Shown piece by piece: positions 1 to 10,661 of a DNA stretch of 10,998 nt. The stretch's first letter is position 1. The number at the start of each line of letters is the position of its first letter. The stretch is from Bdellovibrionales bacterium. GTDB lineage: Bacteria > Bdellovibrionota > UBA1018. The notes below the pieces were generated by a model. That model saw nothing but the letters and a program-made list of their open reading frames with translations. It was not told the DNA's origin and did no database searches. Both the position numbers and the translations under genes were made by a program. The DNA is taken from positions 1 to 10,998 of the forward strand of contig JAGWZD010000035.1 of NCBI GenBank assembly GCA_018968995.1, read 5' to 3'.

Positions 1-1
1 C

Positions 2-589
2 TCTCAAGGGCGGGCAAGGAGTGCTGCCAAGCTATCGAACGCAGTCACCAGCGAGCTTCGAGAGCTCAATATGGCTGATGCTGCGTTTCAGATTCAGCTG
101 CGAAGCTACGAAAATGAAACCCAACACTATTCCGCCCTGGGCGCCGATGAAATCGAATTTATGGTCAGCACCAATCGCGGGGAGCTGGCTCAGCCCATGG
201 GGAAAATCGCTTCGGGCGGAGAGCTTTCTCGAATCATGCTCTCCATTCGTCGAGTGATTTCAGATCGTGGTGGAATCGGAGTGTACCTTTTTGACGAGAT
301 CGACGCAGGGATGGGCGGACAGACGGCTTTTCAGGTCGGTAAAAAACTCAAAGCGGTCTCTGCCCACAACCAAGTGCTGTGCATCACTCACCTGCCACAA
401 GTGGCCTCTTTCGCCGACCACCACTTGGTGGTCTACAAATCGGTTCAAGGCAAAAGAACGGTCACTGAAGTGCGAGAGCTTGCCGAGAAAAACAGAAAAG
501 AGGAGTTGGCTCGAATGTTAGGTGGAGCAGTGCTTACGAAAAAAAGCTTAGAAAATGCAGCAGAGCTCTTAGAGATGGCCGCTGGATAG
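2..589 (+). CDS. recN: DNA repair protein RecN, C-terminal part (5' truncated by window edge)
   Basis: RecN is an SMC-like cytoplasmic ATPase that acts at DNA double-strand breaks in recombinational repair. Only the last 195 or so residues are present; the frame is open from base 2, so the real start lies outside the window. What is visible is the C-terminal half of the ATPase head: the ABC-type signature ASGGELSR (bases about 212-235), the Walker B and D-loop stretch LFDEIDAGMGG (about 289-321) and the H-loop THLPQVASFAD (about 386-418). This is the usual order and spacing for RecN, and the short tail ending in EMAAG is normal for the family. The ATG at 71 inside this frame is internal, not a start. 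The gene ends three bases from the convergent exported-protein gene. I see no frameshift or missing motif in the part available. Confidence 0.96.
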   Translation, partial: SQGRARSAAKLSNAVTSELRELNMADAAFQIQLRSYENETQHYSALGADEIEFMVSTNRGELAQPMGKIASGGELSRIMLSIRRVISDRGGIGVYLFDEIDAGMGGQTAFQVGKKLKAVSAHNQVLCITHLPQVASFADHHLVVYKSVQGKRTVTEVRELAEKNRKEELARMLGGAVLTKKSLENAAELLEMAAG

Positions 590-596
590 CGGCTAT
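575..596. terminator. Hairpin spanning both stop codons of two convergent genes
   Basis: Bases 578-583 (GCCGCT) pair perfectly with 588-593 (AGCGGC) around a GGAT loop. One G-T and two A-T pairs extend the stem to 575-596. The recN stop (587-589) lies in the loop and 3' arm, and the stop of the opposite gene (593-595) lies in the 3' arm. No T-run follows on either strand, so it does not look like a standard intrinsic terminator. It could be a weak bidirectional terminator or a 3'-end stabilising structure. Seen directly in the sequence; the role is inferred. Confidence 0.35.
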
Positions 597-1945
597 TGAG
601 CCGGCTTAGCCTTCTGAGCTGCTGAAATTTCCTGCTGAGCCTGAATGTCAGCGGCTTGAAACACAAGCTCGTATTGCCTAAAGACATCTTTCAGCTGGGA
701 GAAGTACTCCTTCAGGAAATATTGAAAGCCCAGAGCCTCCAGGAGATCATGCTGCATTTGATCGATCTGAATCAGTAACTGCTGATCTTTTTGAAATACG
801 GGTCGATAGATATCGTCTCGATACATGTACTTGCGAATCAAAAACACAGCGAGACCCGCAGCGATCTGCTTTTTCTGAATCTCCAGATACCTCTTTTGAT
901 CTTCTAAATCGGTTTGATCTGCGGCACTGGCTGAGCCTGAGGCAATCTTTGCTTCGAGTTCCCGAACCAAACGCTGTCCAGCCCGATAACTTTCATTACG
1001 AGTGGAGATAAAATTCGCAATCGCTAGAGGCTCAGAAAACTCTGCCGCGTACACAAAGGCGCGGCCATCACGCATGTTCCCTGGAAGGCTTTGATTAAAG
1101 GCCATGAATTTACCGTAAAAGTAACTCTGGAATTCCTCCCAAAGCTGACGAGCCTCAGGCGCTCCCTCTCCTGCTCTTGAAATCTTGCTCTCAGCCTGAG
1201 CAGCGCGAGATTTCAATTCCTGGAGATCCTGTACCAAATGACCCCGATGAATCAGCCATTCCTGAAGGTCTTTCGAGAGGCCGGCAAATTGAACCGATCC
1301 TGCTTGCTTGAGATAAGCCTCTAAAGGAGCAACTGCAGCATCCGTGTAGCTATTCCAAAGCTTCATCATCGTGCCCAGGGTGGCCGCATTGTAAATGGTG
1401 GCAAACACCTTCACCGCCGCTGAGGCCCCGATCGCCCCCACGGTGGCCACAATCGCGCGAGGGCTAAACATCCACGCAAACGTGTCTTGCCAGGCCCGAC
1501 CTTTGGTCTTTCCGAATTGGAGATAATATTGACTCGAGGCTAGCTCAGCCAGCTCACGTAGCGTGAGTGAGGGTTTGCCAAAAAGTTCGAGGTATTTGGG
1601 ATTCTCAAGAAACTGCCCCGAGTTTTTTGACCACCACGTCGTTAGCTCCTTACAGCTCGACTGATATTTCAGACACTGAATTTCGTAATAGGCCAAAATA
1701 TCGGACTTCAACAAGGCGCGGTCAGAGTAAGAAGCCACGCGACTGGCCTGTAGAGTACCCTCGAGATGAAGCAGGCCCGCGCGCTTCAGTCCCTTGAGAC
1801 CAGTTTTTCGAAACTGGGCTACGACGGCATCGTCACTCGTGTTGAGCTTTGAAAAAAGCTCAACACAGGGGCTCGCTGCAAATGCGCCAGACACCTGAGC
1901 CGCAAGCAGGCCCAGCAGAACCAGTTTTTGGACTCCACGGATCAT
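593..1945 (-). CDS. Exported protein of unknown function, 450 aa
   Basis: I do not recognise a family. The N-terminus is a clear Sec signal peptide: a short basic start (MIRGVQK), a hydrophobic core LVLLGLLAA and a likely cleavage site after SGAFA, about residue 23. The mature protein should therefore be periplasmic or outside the cell. A second hydrophobic stretch around residues 160-195 (includes AIVATVGAIGASAAVKVFA) could be a membrane segment or a buried helix. The rest is rich in Ala, Gln, Glu and Lys and looks mostly helical, with coiled-coil-like runs around residues 240-265 and 325-360. There are three Cys in the mature part, all within the first 80 residues or so. The frame also allows a TTG start one codon upstream (1948), but the AAGGA at 1954-1950 sits better before the ATG. 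The gene lies 62 bases downstream of the DUF5522-BtuF fusion on the same strand, and I see no strong promoter between them, so co-transcription is likely. Confidence 0.85.
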   Translation of the reverse strand: MIRGVQKLVLLGLLAAQVSGAFAASPCVELFSKLNTSDDAVVAQFRKTGLKGLKRAGLLHLEGTLQASRVASYSDRALLKSDILAYYEIQCLKYQSSCKELTTWWSKNSGQFLENPKYLELFGKPSLTLRELAELASSQYYLQFGKTKGRAWQDTFAWMFSPRAIVATVGAIGASAAVKVFATIYNAATLGTMMKLWNSYTDAAVAPLEAYLKQAGSVQFAGLSKDLQEWLIHRGHLVQDLQELKSRAAQAESKISRAGEGAPEARQLWEEFQSYFYGKFMAFNQSLPGNMRDGRAFVYAAEFSEPLAIANFISTRNESYRAGQRLVRELEAKIASGSASAADQTDLEDQKRYLEIQKKQIAAGLAVFLIRKYMYRDDIYRPVFQKDQQLLIQIDQMQHDLLEALGFQYFLKEYFSQLKDVFRQYELVFQAADIQAQQEISAAQKAKPAQ

Positions 1946-1949
1946 CAAT

Positions 1950-1966
1950 TCCTTATCGGATTAAGG
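1950..1966 (-). promoter_or_regulatory. Ribosome binding site inside a small hairpin
   Basis: On the minus strand, AAGGA (1954-1950) stands four bases before the ATG of the exported-protein gene. Its AAGG core is the 3' arm of a 5-bp inverted repeat, CCTTA (1966-1962) and TAAGG (1955-1951), with a 6-base loop. The transcript could therefore fold the ribosome binding site into a short stem. Five pairs, mostly A-U, is weak, so a regulatory role is only a possibility. Confidence 0.35.
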
Positions 1967-2007
1967 CCCAGAAAACTTAAATGAATTCGATTATTTACCT
2001 TATAAAA

Positions 2008-6442
<4,435 letters not shown>

Positions 6443-6458
6443 GTGGGGTCGAGAGGGC

Positions 6459-7613
6459 TTACTCGAGCCTCATGACGGTATAGGGATTCACCGTTGAGCC
6501 AGAAAGCTCTCCCGTAAACGTTCCAGTATCACTGGTGTTATCTGTCACATTTAGATCCCCAGGAAAATTGGTGCTCTGAAAGTAAGAGCTACTCGATGAA
6601 GTCGCTCCTTCAGCGGCAAAAGTAAAATCACCGTTTGATTTTCGAGAAATCCTTCTTAAAGGAACACCAAAATTAAAGGCCTCTCCAGCTGGAGATTCCG
6701 ATCCGTAATACCGACGAAGATACCCACCTAAAGGCGTTTTGATGGAGGACCAGTAGTCACTCGGATCAAAAAAGAGACCCAAAACCGCCCGATTATTGAT
6801 CAGGTACCGCTCCTGAACTGGAGCCTCTCCCACTCGAGCATGAAATTGAGGAAAGCCGGCACAAAGAAAGACTGGGTGAGTCGAGTCATACGAACCTGAT
6901 GCGTTTCCAGTGCATCCGGAACTCGACCATGCGGCTGGAGTTGGTGGCGTGGTCACTGAAGACTTCAGCGCCATCCAGGACAAATTTCGCAGTTCATAAT
7001 AAAAACTTAAAACCGTCTTCGAGTCAGGCTGAACTACGAGAGGAGCCTCGAGCTCAAATTGGTAAGCACACTGTCGCGCCGTCAAGCTTGTCAGGCCCGG
7101 ATCGCAATTCATACAGGGATAAGACCCTGTCTGGGTTGAATAGGTACCCGTTTGAGTTCCCGAAGTAATCGAGGCAGAGCCTTTCACTTGAAACTGGTAA
7201 CTTCCTTCCTCCAGACAAGTTCGAATGACCACCTGGTCATAGGTGCCTTCATCAACTGGAATAGCTCTCGCCGACAAGAGGTCGCGATCGGTTCCAGTCA
7301 TCAGATCGACGAGGCATCCATCATTAGTGTCTTTATCGCAGCGATAAATTTCAGAGTACTCTCCTGCCGTGCTGACAAGCTCAATGGATCGAACAGGAAC
7401 TTGATAGGAGTCGAGCAAAACATCGGTGCTGGCCTCGACCGGCGTGGCTGTCGGTGTTGGAAACGTGCTGATCGGAGTCGGCACCGGCGTCACCGAGGGA
7501 AGGTTGCTCAGTAGCCCCATCATGCGGGGCGTGACAGAACCTGTGCGGGCGCTACATCCCCCCATCGATAGAGCCAGAAGCAGAACTGCGGCGGCTAGCC
7601 GAGGTTTCAGCAC
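6459..7613 (-). CDS. Cysteine-rich lipoprotein with Pro/Thr linker, 384 aa, GTG start
   Basis: The chosen start is GTG at 7613-7611, because a strong GGAGG stands seven bases upstream and the product then begins with a compact lipoprotein signal: VLKPR, a hydrophobic core AAAVLLLAL, and SMGGC with the lipid-bearing Cys at residue 20. The lipobox is slightly atypical (Met at -3). Residues about 40-60 form a Pro/Thr-rich linker (TPVPTPISTFPTPTATP), a common tether in surface lipoproteins. After it comes a beta-rich region; residues about 75-135, with VDLMTGTDRDLLSARAIPV and EGTYDQVVIRTC, resemble the DUF4382 type of beta-sandwich, but I hold this loosely. Eight further Cys (for example YRCDKDTNDGC, YPCMNC) suggest disulfides, fitting an extracytoplasmic site. 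The C-terminal third is rich in Ser, Thr and Gly. Function unknown. It is convergent with icmF and divergent from the glutathione peroxidase operon. Confidence 0.85.
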   Translation of the reverse strand: MLKPRLAAAVLLLALSMGGCSARTGSVTPRMMGLLSNLPSVTPVPTPISTFPTPTATPVEASTDVLLDSYQVPVRSIELVSTAGEYSEIYRCDKDTNDGCLVDLMTGTDRDLLSARAIPVDEGTYDQVVIRTCLEEGSYQFQVKGSASITSGTQTGTYSTQTGSYPCMNCDPGLTSLTARQCAYQFELEAPLVVQPDSKTVLSFYYELRNLSWMALKSSVTTPPTPAAWSSSGCTGNASGSYDSTHPVFLCAGFPQFHARVGEAPVQERYLINNRAVLGLFFDPSDYWSSIKTPLGGYLRRYYGSESPAGEAFNFGVPLRRISRKSNGDFTFAAEGATSSSSSYFQSTNFPGDLNVTDNTSDTGTFTGELSGSTVNPYTVMRLE

Positions 7614-7620
7614 GAGTTTT

Positions 7621-7625
7621 CCTCC
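7621..7625 (-). promoter_or_regulatory. Strong Shine-Dalgarno that fixes the lipoprotein GTG start
   Basis: GGAGG on the minus strand, seven bases (AAAACTC) before the GTG at 7613. It is the best ribosome binding site in the window and rules against the longer frame starting at TTG 7661. Confidence 0.8.
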
Positions 7626-7632
7626 ATTCAAC

Positions 7633-7661
7633 AGTGTCCTGGGTTGACGTTTTCTTGTCAA
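7633..7661 (-). promoter_or_regulatory. Probable sigma70-type promoter for the lipoprotein gene
   Basis: Minus strand: a perfect -35 TTGACA (7661-7656), a 17-base spacer and a weak -10 GACACT (7638-7633, three of six matches, with the key A2 and T6 present). Transcription would begin near 7626, just before the GGAGG, giving a very short leader. The -35 is seen clearly; use of this promoter is inferred. Confidence 0.45.
7644..7661. repeat. Inverted repeat TTGAC-N8-GTCAA in a divergent promoter region
   Basis: TTGAC (7644-7648) and GTCAA (7657-7661) are perfect inverted arms around an 8-base T-rich centre. The right arm is part of the lipoprotein -35 box and the left arm is within its spacer, so a dimeric regulator binding here would block that promoter. 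The arms are only five bases, so chance is possible. Confidence 0.3.
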
Positions 7662-7673
7662 TCTTCAGCCCTT

Positions 7674-7679
7674 TACACT
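7674..7679 (+). promoter_or_regulatory. Candidate -10 box for the peroxidase-receptor-TonB operon
   Basis: TACACT has four of six matches to TATAAT, with the important T1, A2 and T6. The ATG follows 11 bases later, so a normal start site would leave a leader of about five bases. No good -35 lies at 16-18 bases upstream. It fits a nearly leaderless transcript, matching the absence of a Shine-Dalgarno. Confidence 0.3.
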
Positions 7680-7690
7680 AGACTGTCGCC

Positions 7691-8173
7691 ATGAAGATTT
7701 ATGACTTTGAAGTACGAGATATCGACGGAAATCTGACAACCTTAAAACCTTTTCAGGGCAAGGTGCTGCTCATAGTCAACGTGGCTAGTGCCTGCGGACT
7801 CACCCCGCAATACGAGGGTCTCGAAGCTCTCTACCAGAAATTCAAAGGTAGGGGTTTTGTGGTTTTGGGATTTCCATGCAATCAGTTCGGGGGCCAGGAG
7901 CCAGGTTCTGAAGCCGAGATCAAGGAGTTCTGCTCCACCAAGTTCAATGTCAGCTTTCCTTTATTTTCAAAGATCGAAGTCAACGGACCTGGCACTCACC
8001 CCCTATTTCAGTTCCTGAAAAAAGAGGCGACTGGGGTTCTGGGTAGCGAGAGCATCAAATGGAACTTCACCAAGTTTTTAGTCGACCGCAATGGAAGAGT
8101 CGCTGATCGAGTTGCCCCCACGACAACGCCAGAATCGATTGAGAAATCGGTCGATACACTTCTGGGCTCATGA
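7691..8173 (+). CDS. Glutathione peroxidase family thiol peroxidase (BtuE-like), 160 aa
   Basis: This enzyme reduces hydrogen peroxide and organic hydroperoxides using a peroxidatic cysteine; bacterial Cys-type members usually take electrons from thioredoxin or glutathione. The catalytic set is complete: Cys35 in NVASACGLTPQYEGL, Gln69 in CNQFGGQEP, and Trp124-Asn125 in KWNFTKFLVDRNG. Cys81 (EFCSTKF) is at the place of the resolving Cys of thioredoxin-dependent members. A normal Cys codon, not selenocysteine, is used. Length is standard for the family, with no signal peptide, so it is cytoplasmic. No Shine-Dalgarno precedes the ATG (GACTGTCGCC), suggesting a leaderless or weak start. Its stop overlaps the next gene's start (ATGA, 8170-8173), so the two are translationally coupled. 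The E. coli member, BtuE, is likewise encoded among B12-uptake genes, though it is not needed for B12 transport there. Confidence 0.95.
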   Translation: MKIYDFEVRDIDGNLTTLKPFQGKVLLIVNVASACGLTPQYEGLEALYQKFKGRGFVVLGFPCNQFGGQEPGSEAEIKEFCSTKFNVSFPLFSKIEVNGPGTHPLFQFLKKEATGVLGSESIKWNFTKFLVDRNGRVADRVAPTTTPESIEKSVDTLLGS

Positions 8174-10035
8174 CTTCAAAAATTCGTCACTTCAAGGCTC
8201 GCCTACTGTTCGTAGCGCTGCTTGCTGGGCTCAAGAATCTTCAGGCCTTTGCCCAAGTGCAGATCGAACCAGTAGTCATCACGGCGAGTCGAATCGAAAC
8301 CCCCGAAGCAGAGGTCAGTCAGAGCATTACGGTCATCGAACCCAGTGAGTCCGATCGTCAATCGGGGCGCGCGGTGTATGAGCTCTTGCGCGACGTCCCA
8401 GGCGTTTCGGTGGTCAACTCAGGCGGGGTCGGCCAGTTGAGCTCGGTTTACATTCGAGGATCAGGATCTCAACAAACCTTAGTGTTAATGGATGGGGTTC
8501 TGATGAACGACCCCTCAGCTCCTGGAAGAAGCTATGACTTTGGCAGGCTCAGTGCTCATCAAGTGGAAAGAATTGAGATTCTCAACGGATCCAGCAGTGG
8601 GGTACATGGATCGAATGCTACCGGCGGCGTCATTAACATCATTACCAAGAAGGAATTCCGCGACCGCTCTGCCGTTTTTGCGGAATATGGATCTTTCAAT
8701 ACTAAACGACTGAGCGCCACTCACTCAGCGGTAATAAAAAAAACGCGACTCAACCTGGGAGCGTCGATAGAGGATAGCACCGGGTTTCCATCCGCTTCGG
8801 TTCCCCCTGGTAGTGCGAAAAATAACGGATTTTCACGGCAATCCCTCACTTTAAGCTCCATTAGTCCCCTATCTCCAACCTGGTCCCTCAAAGGGGCCTT
8901 GCGTGGATACCGATCCAAATCTGATGTGCCTTACTCTGGCGGGGTCGCCGGCCAAGATCCCAACTATCCCCAAAAAGAGTCACAAGGATCGGGAAAATTA
9001 CAGCTTGAGTATTCGGGCGCGGAATACTGGGAGCCTTCGATCTCTCTTTCCTATTTCCAATCGGAGCGGAATACGGAAAATCGACAGGACTATGGAGTTT
9101 ACCAAGGAAACCGAATCCGGCTCGAGCAGCTCAATCGTATTTTTTGGAATGATTCCATCACTTGGATTTTTGGTATCGACAGCCAAATAGAACGAGCCTC
9201 AATTGAAGAAAAATATAACGGAACACTAACCCAAATGCCGACGGAAGCTCAGGTTGCTACCGGCGCCTTTGCTGAAAACCGTTGGAGATCCGGTAATGTC
9301 TTTGGCAGCGCAGCGATCCGAGCCGACGTTTTCCACGGCACCACCCACCAGTTCACCTACCGCTTAGGATCTGGCTATGTCTTTCCGAGGTCTGCAACCA
9401 CTCTTAAAGCAAGCGTTGGACGAGGCTTTACAGCCCCCAGCCTCGACCAAATCCATTCTTCAACCTATGGAAACCCTCGTCTCAATGCAGAGGTCAGCCA
9501 ATCTTATGAGGGAACGATTCAGCAAAAATTCGGAAGTCTCATTGAGATTCAATCCACTTATTTCTTAATAAACTTCAGTAATCTCATCTTCGGCGATTCG
9601 AGTGATAACTACAGGTACAAAAATATCTCGGCCGCAAAAAATCAAGGACTAGAGTCGGCTCTTCGATGGAAACCTCGATCCTTTCTGAATCTCACTTTGA
9701 GTCACACATTTCTTTCAGCGAAAAATCTAGAGAACGGAAAGCAGCTCAACCGACGTCCCACTCATTCAGCCGCCATTTCACTTCAGGGCACTCACGGCGG
9801 AAATTTTCAGTGGAATTTTAAAGGACGATTTACCGGCACACGCTTTGACGACTCGGCCAATACGGTGCGTATGCCGTCATTTACAGCCTTTAGCGCTGAC
9901 AGCAGCTGGAAGTTTCTTAAAAATACAGCGGCGTTTGCTAAGATCGAAAATATCCTCGATAAGAGATACGAAGAGGTAGCGGGATATCAGACTGCCTCTC
10001 GATCGCTCTACGTGGGAGTGATGCAGGAATTCTGA
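8170..10035 (+). CDS. BtuB-like TonB-dependent outer-membrane receptor, 621 aa
   Basis: An outer-membrane beta-barrel that imports a scarce ligand using TonB and the proton motive force. The signal peptide has core LLFVALLAG and likely cleavage after QAFA (residue 28). The TonB box follows at once (EPVVITAS, 33-40), then the plug domain (about 44-160) with LLRDVPGVSVV, GQLSSVYIRG, LVLMDGV and SNATGGVINIITKK. The remaining 460 or so residues form the barrel, rich in alternating aromatic/polar strands, ending in the expected terminal Phe (VGVMQEF). The plug closely follows the E. coli BtuB pattern (GQLSS-x-x-IRG and DGV-x-x-N), and the length is near BtuB's 614. Cobalamin is therefore the best guess for ligand, supported by the BtuE-family gene before it and icmF nearby. 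A siderophore or another chelate remains possible, because related COG4206 receptors vary in ligand. No cobalamin riboswitch precedes the operon. Confidence 0.92.
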   Translation: MTSKIRHFKARLLFVALLAGLKNLQAFAQVQIEPVVITASRIETPEAEVSQSITVIEPSESDRQSGRAVYELLRDVPGVSVVNSGGVGQLSSVYIRGSGSQQTLVLMDGVLMNDPSAPGRSYDFGRLSAHQVERIEILNGSSSGVHGSNATGGVINIITKKEFRDRSAVFAEYGSFNTKRLSATHSAVIKKTRLNLGASIEDSTGFPSASVPPGSAKNNGFSRQSLTLSSISPLSPTWSLKGALRGYRSKSDVPYSGGVAGQDPNYPQKESQGSGKLQLEYSGAEYWEPSISLSYFQSERNTENRQDYGVYQGNRIRLEQLNRIFWNDSITWIFGIDSQIERASIEEKYNGTLTQMPTEAQVATGAFAENRWRSGNVFGSAAIRADVFHGTTHQFTYRLGSGYVFPRSATTLKASVGRGFTAPSLDQIHSSTYGNPRLNAEVSQSYEGTIQQKFGSLIEIQSTYFLINFSNLIFGDSSDNYRYKNISAAKNQGLESALRWKPRSFLNLTLSHTFLSAKNLENGKQLNRRPTHSAAISLQGTHGGNFQWNFKGRFTGTRFDDSANTVRMPSFTAFSADSSWKFLKNTAAFAKIENILDKRYEEVAGYQTASRSLYVGVMQEF

Positions 10036-10040
10036 GGGTC

Positions 10041-10583
10041 ATGAAAAAGCTTATTTCTCCGATTCATCGATCGATCGCGATTCATCTCTTACTCTTAGGG
10101 GCAGTAGTGTTGCTGTCGCGAAAGACCTCTTCATGGACGGACTCCACCCTAAATTTGGGCTCGCGTACAGACAGTAGCCACATCCAAATTGCCTGGAGTG
10201 AGGCGGGCGATGGCCCCTCTCAAAGCACCAGTGCTTCGGAAGGACTGCGCCGCCAGGAGTCAGACCCCCGCCCTGAGAGCAAGAAACGCTTGTCTGGGGG
10301 CGGTGGAACCTCGAGACCTTCTGGGTCATTAGTGGTTCCCTCCGGCTCGCCGCAATATCCCTGGATATCCCGGAAAACCGGCGAGCAGGGGAAAGTGACG
10401 GTCGGGTTCAAATTGGGCGATAACGGCCAGGCCACTGAGATTTCGATTATTGAAACGAGTGGGTATTCCCGGCTCGACCGCGCGGCAATGGATTTTCTTC
10501 AAGAAACCAAATTGACCGCCACTCAGCCGATTCCTGCTGGAGAACCCTTAAAGCTAGAGTTTATCTTTTCGTTAAAAAATTAG
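10041..10583 (+). CDS. TonB family energy transducer, 180 aa
   Basis: TonB spans the periplasm and passes energy from ExbB-ExbD to outer-membrane receptors. Residues about 11-26 (SIAIHLLLLGAVVLLS) are the inner-membrane anchor; Ser11, His15 and Ser26 keep the spacing of the Ser16/His20/Ser31 residues of the E. coli TonB anchor, with Val for Leu at the fourth position. Residues about 27-100 are a short polar linker without the usual Pro-Lys/Pro-Glu repeats. Residues about 101-178 are the TonB C-terminal domain: SPQYPWISRKTGEQGKVTVG, NGQATEISIIETSG, LDRAAMDFL and the final strand LEFIFSL. The ATG is 5 bases after the receptor stop, with GAGGG overlapping that stop, so it is in the same operon and probably dedicated to that receptor. 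No exbB or exbD is present here; they must lie elsewhere. The short linker is unusual. Confidence 0.9.
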   Translation: MKKLISPIHRSIAIHLLLLGAVVLLSRKTSSWTDSTLNLGSRTDSSHIQIAWSEAGDGPSQSTSASEGLRRQESDPRPESKKRLSGGGGTSRPSGSLVVPSGSPQYPWISRKTGEQGKVTVGFKLGDNGQATEISIIETSGYSRLDRAAMDFLQETKLTATQPIPAGEPLKLEFIFSLKN

Positions 10584-10603
10584 CGCCGAAGCAGCAAAAA
10601 CTC

Positions 10604-10633
10604 TTGTCAGGAAATTAATAAATCCAGGATAAA
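10604..10633 (+). promoter_or_regulatory. Probable sigma70-type promoter for the 5'-nucleotidase gene
   Basis: -35 TTGTCA (10604-10609, five of six) and -10 GATAAA (10628-10633, four of six) with an 18-base A/T-rich spacer. Transcription would start near 10640, about 20 bases before the TTG start, leaving room for the GAGGAG ribosome site. This separates the nucleotidase from the TonB operon. Confidence 0.5.
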
Positions 10634-10645
10634 CGTAGGAACAAC

Positions 10646-10651
10646 GAGGAG
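10646..10651 (+). promoter_or_regulatory. Shine-Dalgarno supporting a TTG start
   Basis: GAGGAG ends ten bases before the TTG at 10662. No ATG or GTG lies in frame between the promoter and the first catalytic motif except the ATG at 10728, which is inside that motif. Confidence 0.55.
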
Positions 10652-10661
10652 AGCTGATCGC

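Noticed and set aside
1946..1948. TTG start one codon upstream for the exported protein
   Set aside because: It would leave only one base after AAGGA; the adjacent ATG at 1945 is better placed.
6453..6471. Possible terminator hairpin between icmF and the convergent lipoprotein gene
   Set aside because: Only four contiguous pairs plus two after a bulge, and no T-run on either strand.
7152..7514. Open frame of 120 codons on the plus strand within the lipoprotein gene
   Set aside because: Shadow of the real minus-strand gene, which has a signal, lipobox and ribosome site.
6459..7661. Longer version of the lipoprotein starting at TTG 7661
   Set aside because: That TTG is part of a -35 box (TTGACA), has no ribosome site, and puts 16 polar residues before the lipoprotein signal; the GTG at 7613 has a strong GGAGG at ideal spacing.
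7614..7690. Cobalamin riboswitch before the BtuB-like operon
   Set aside because: The space is far too short for that RNA and I see no B12-box-like conserved element.
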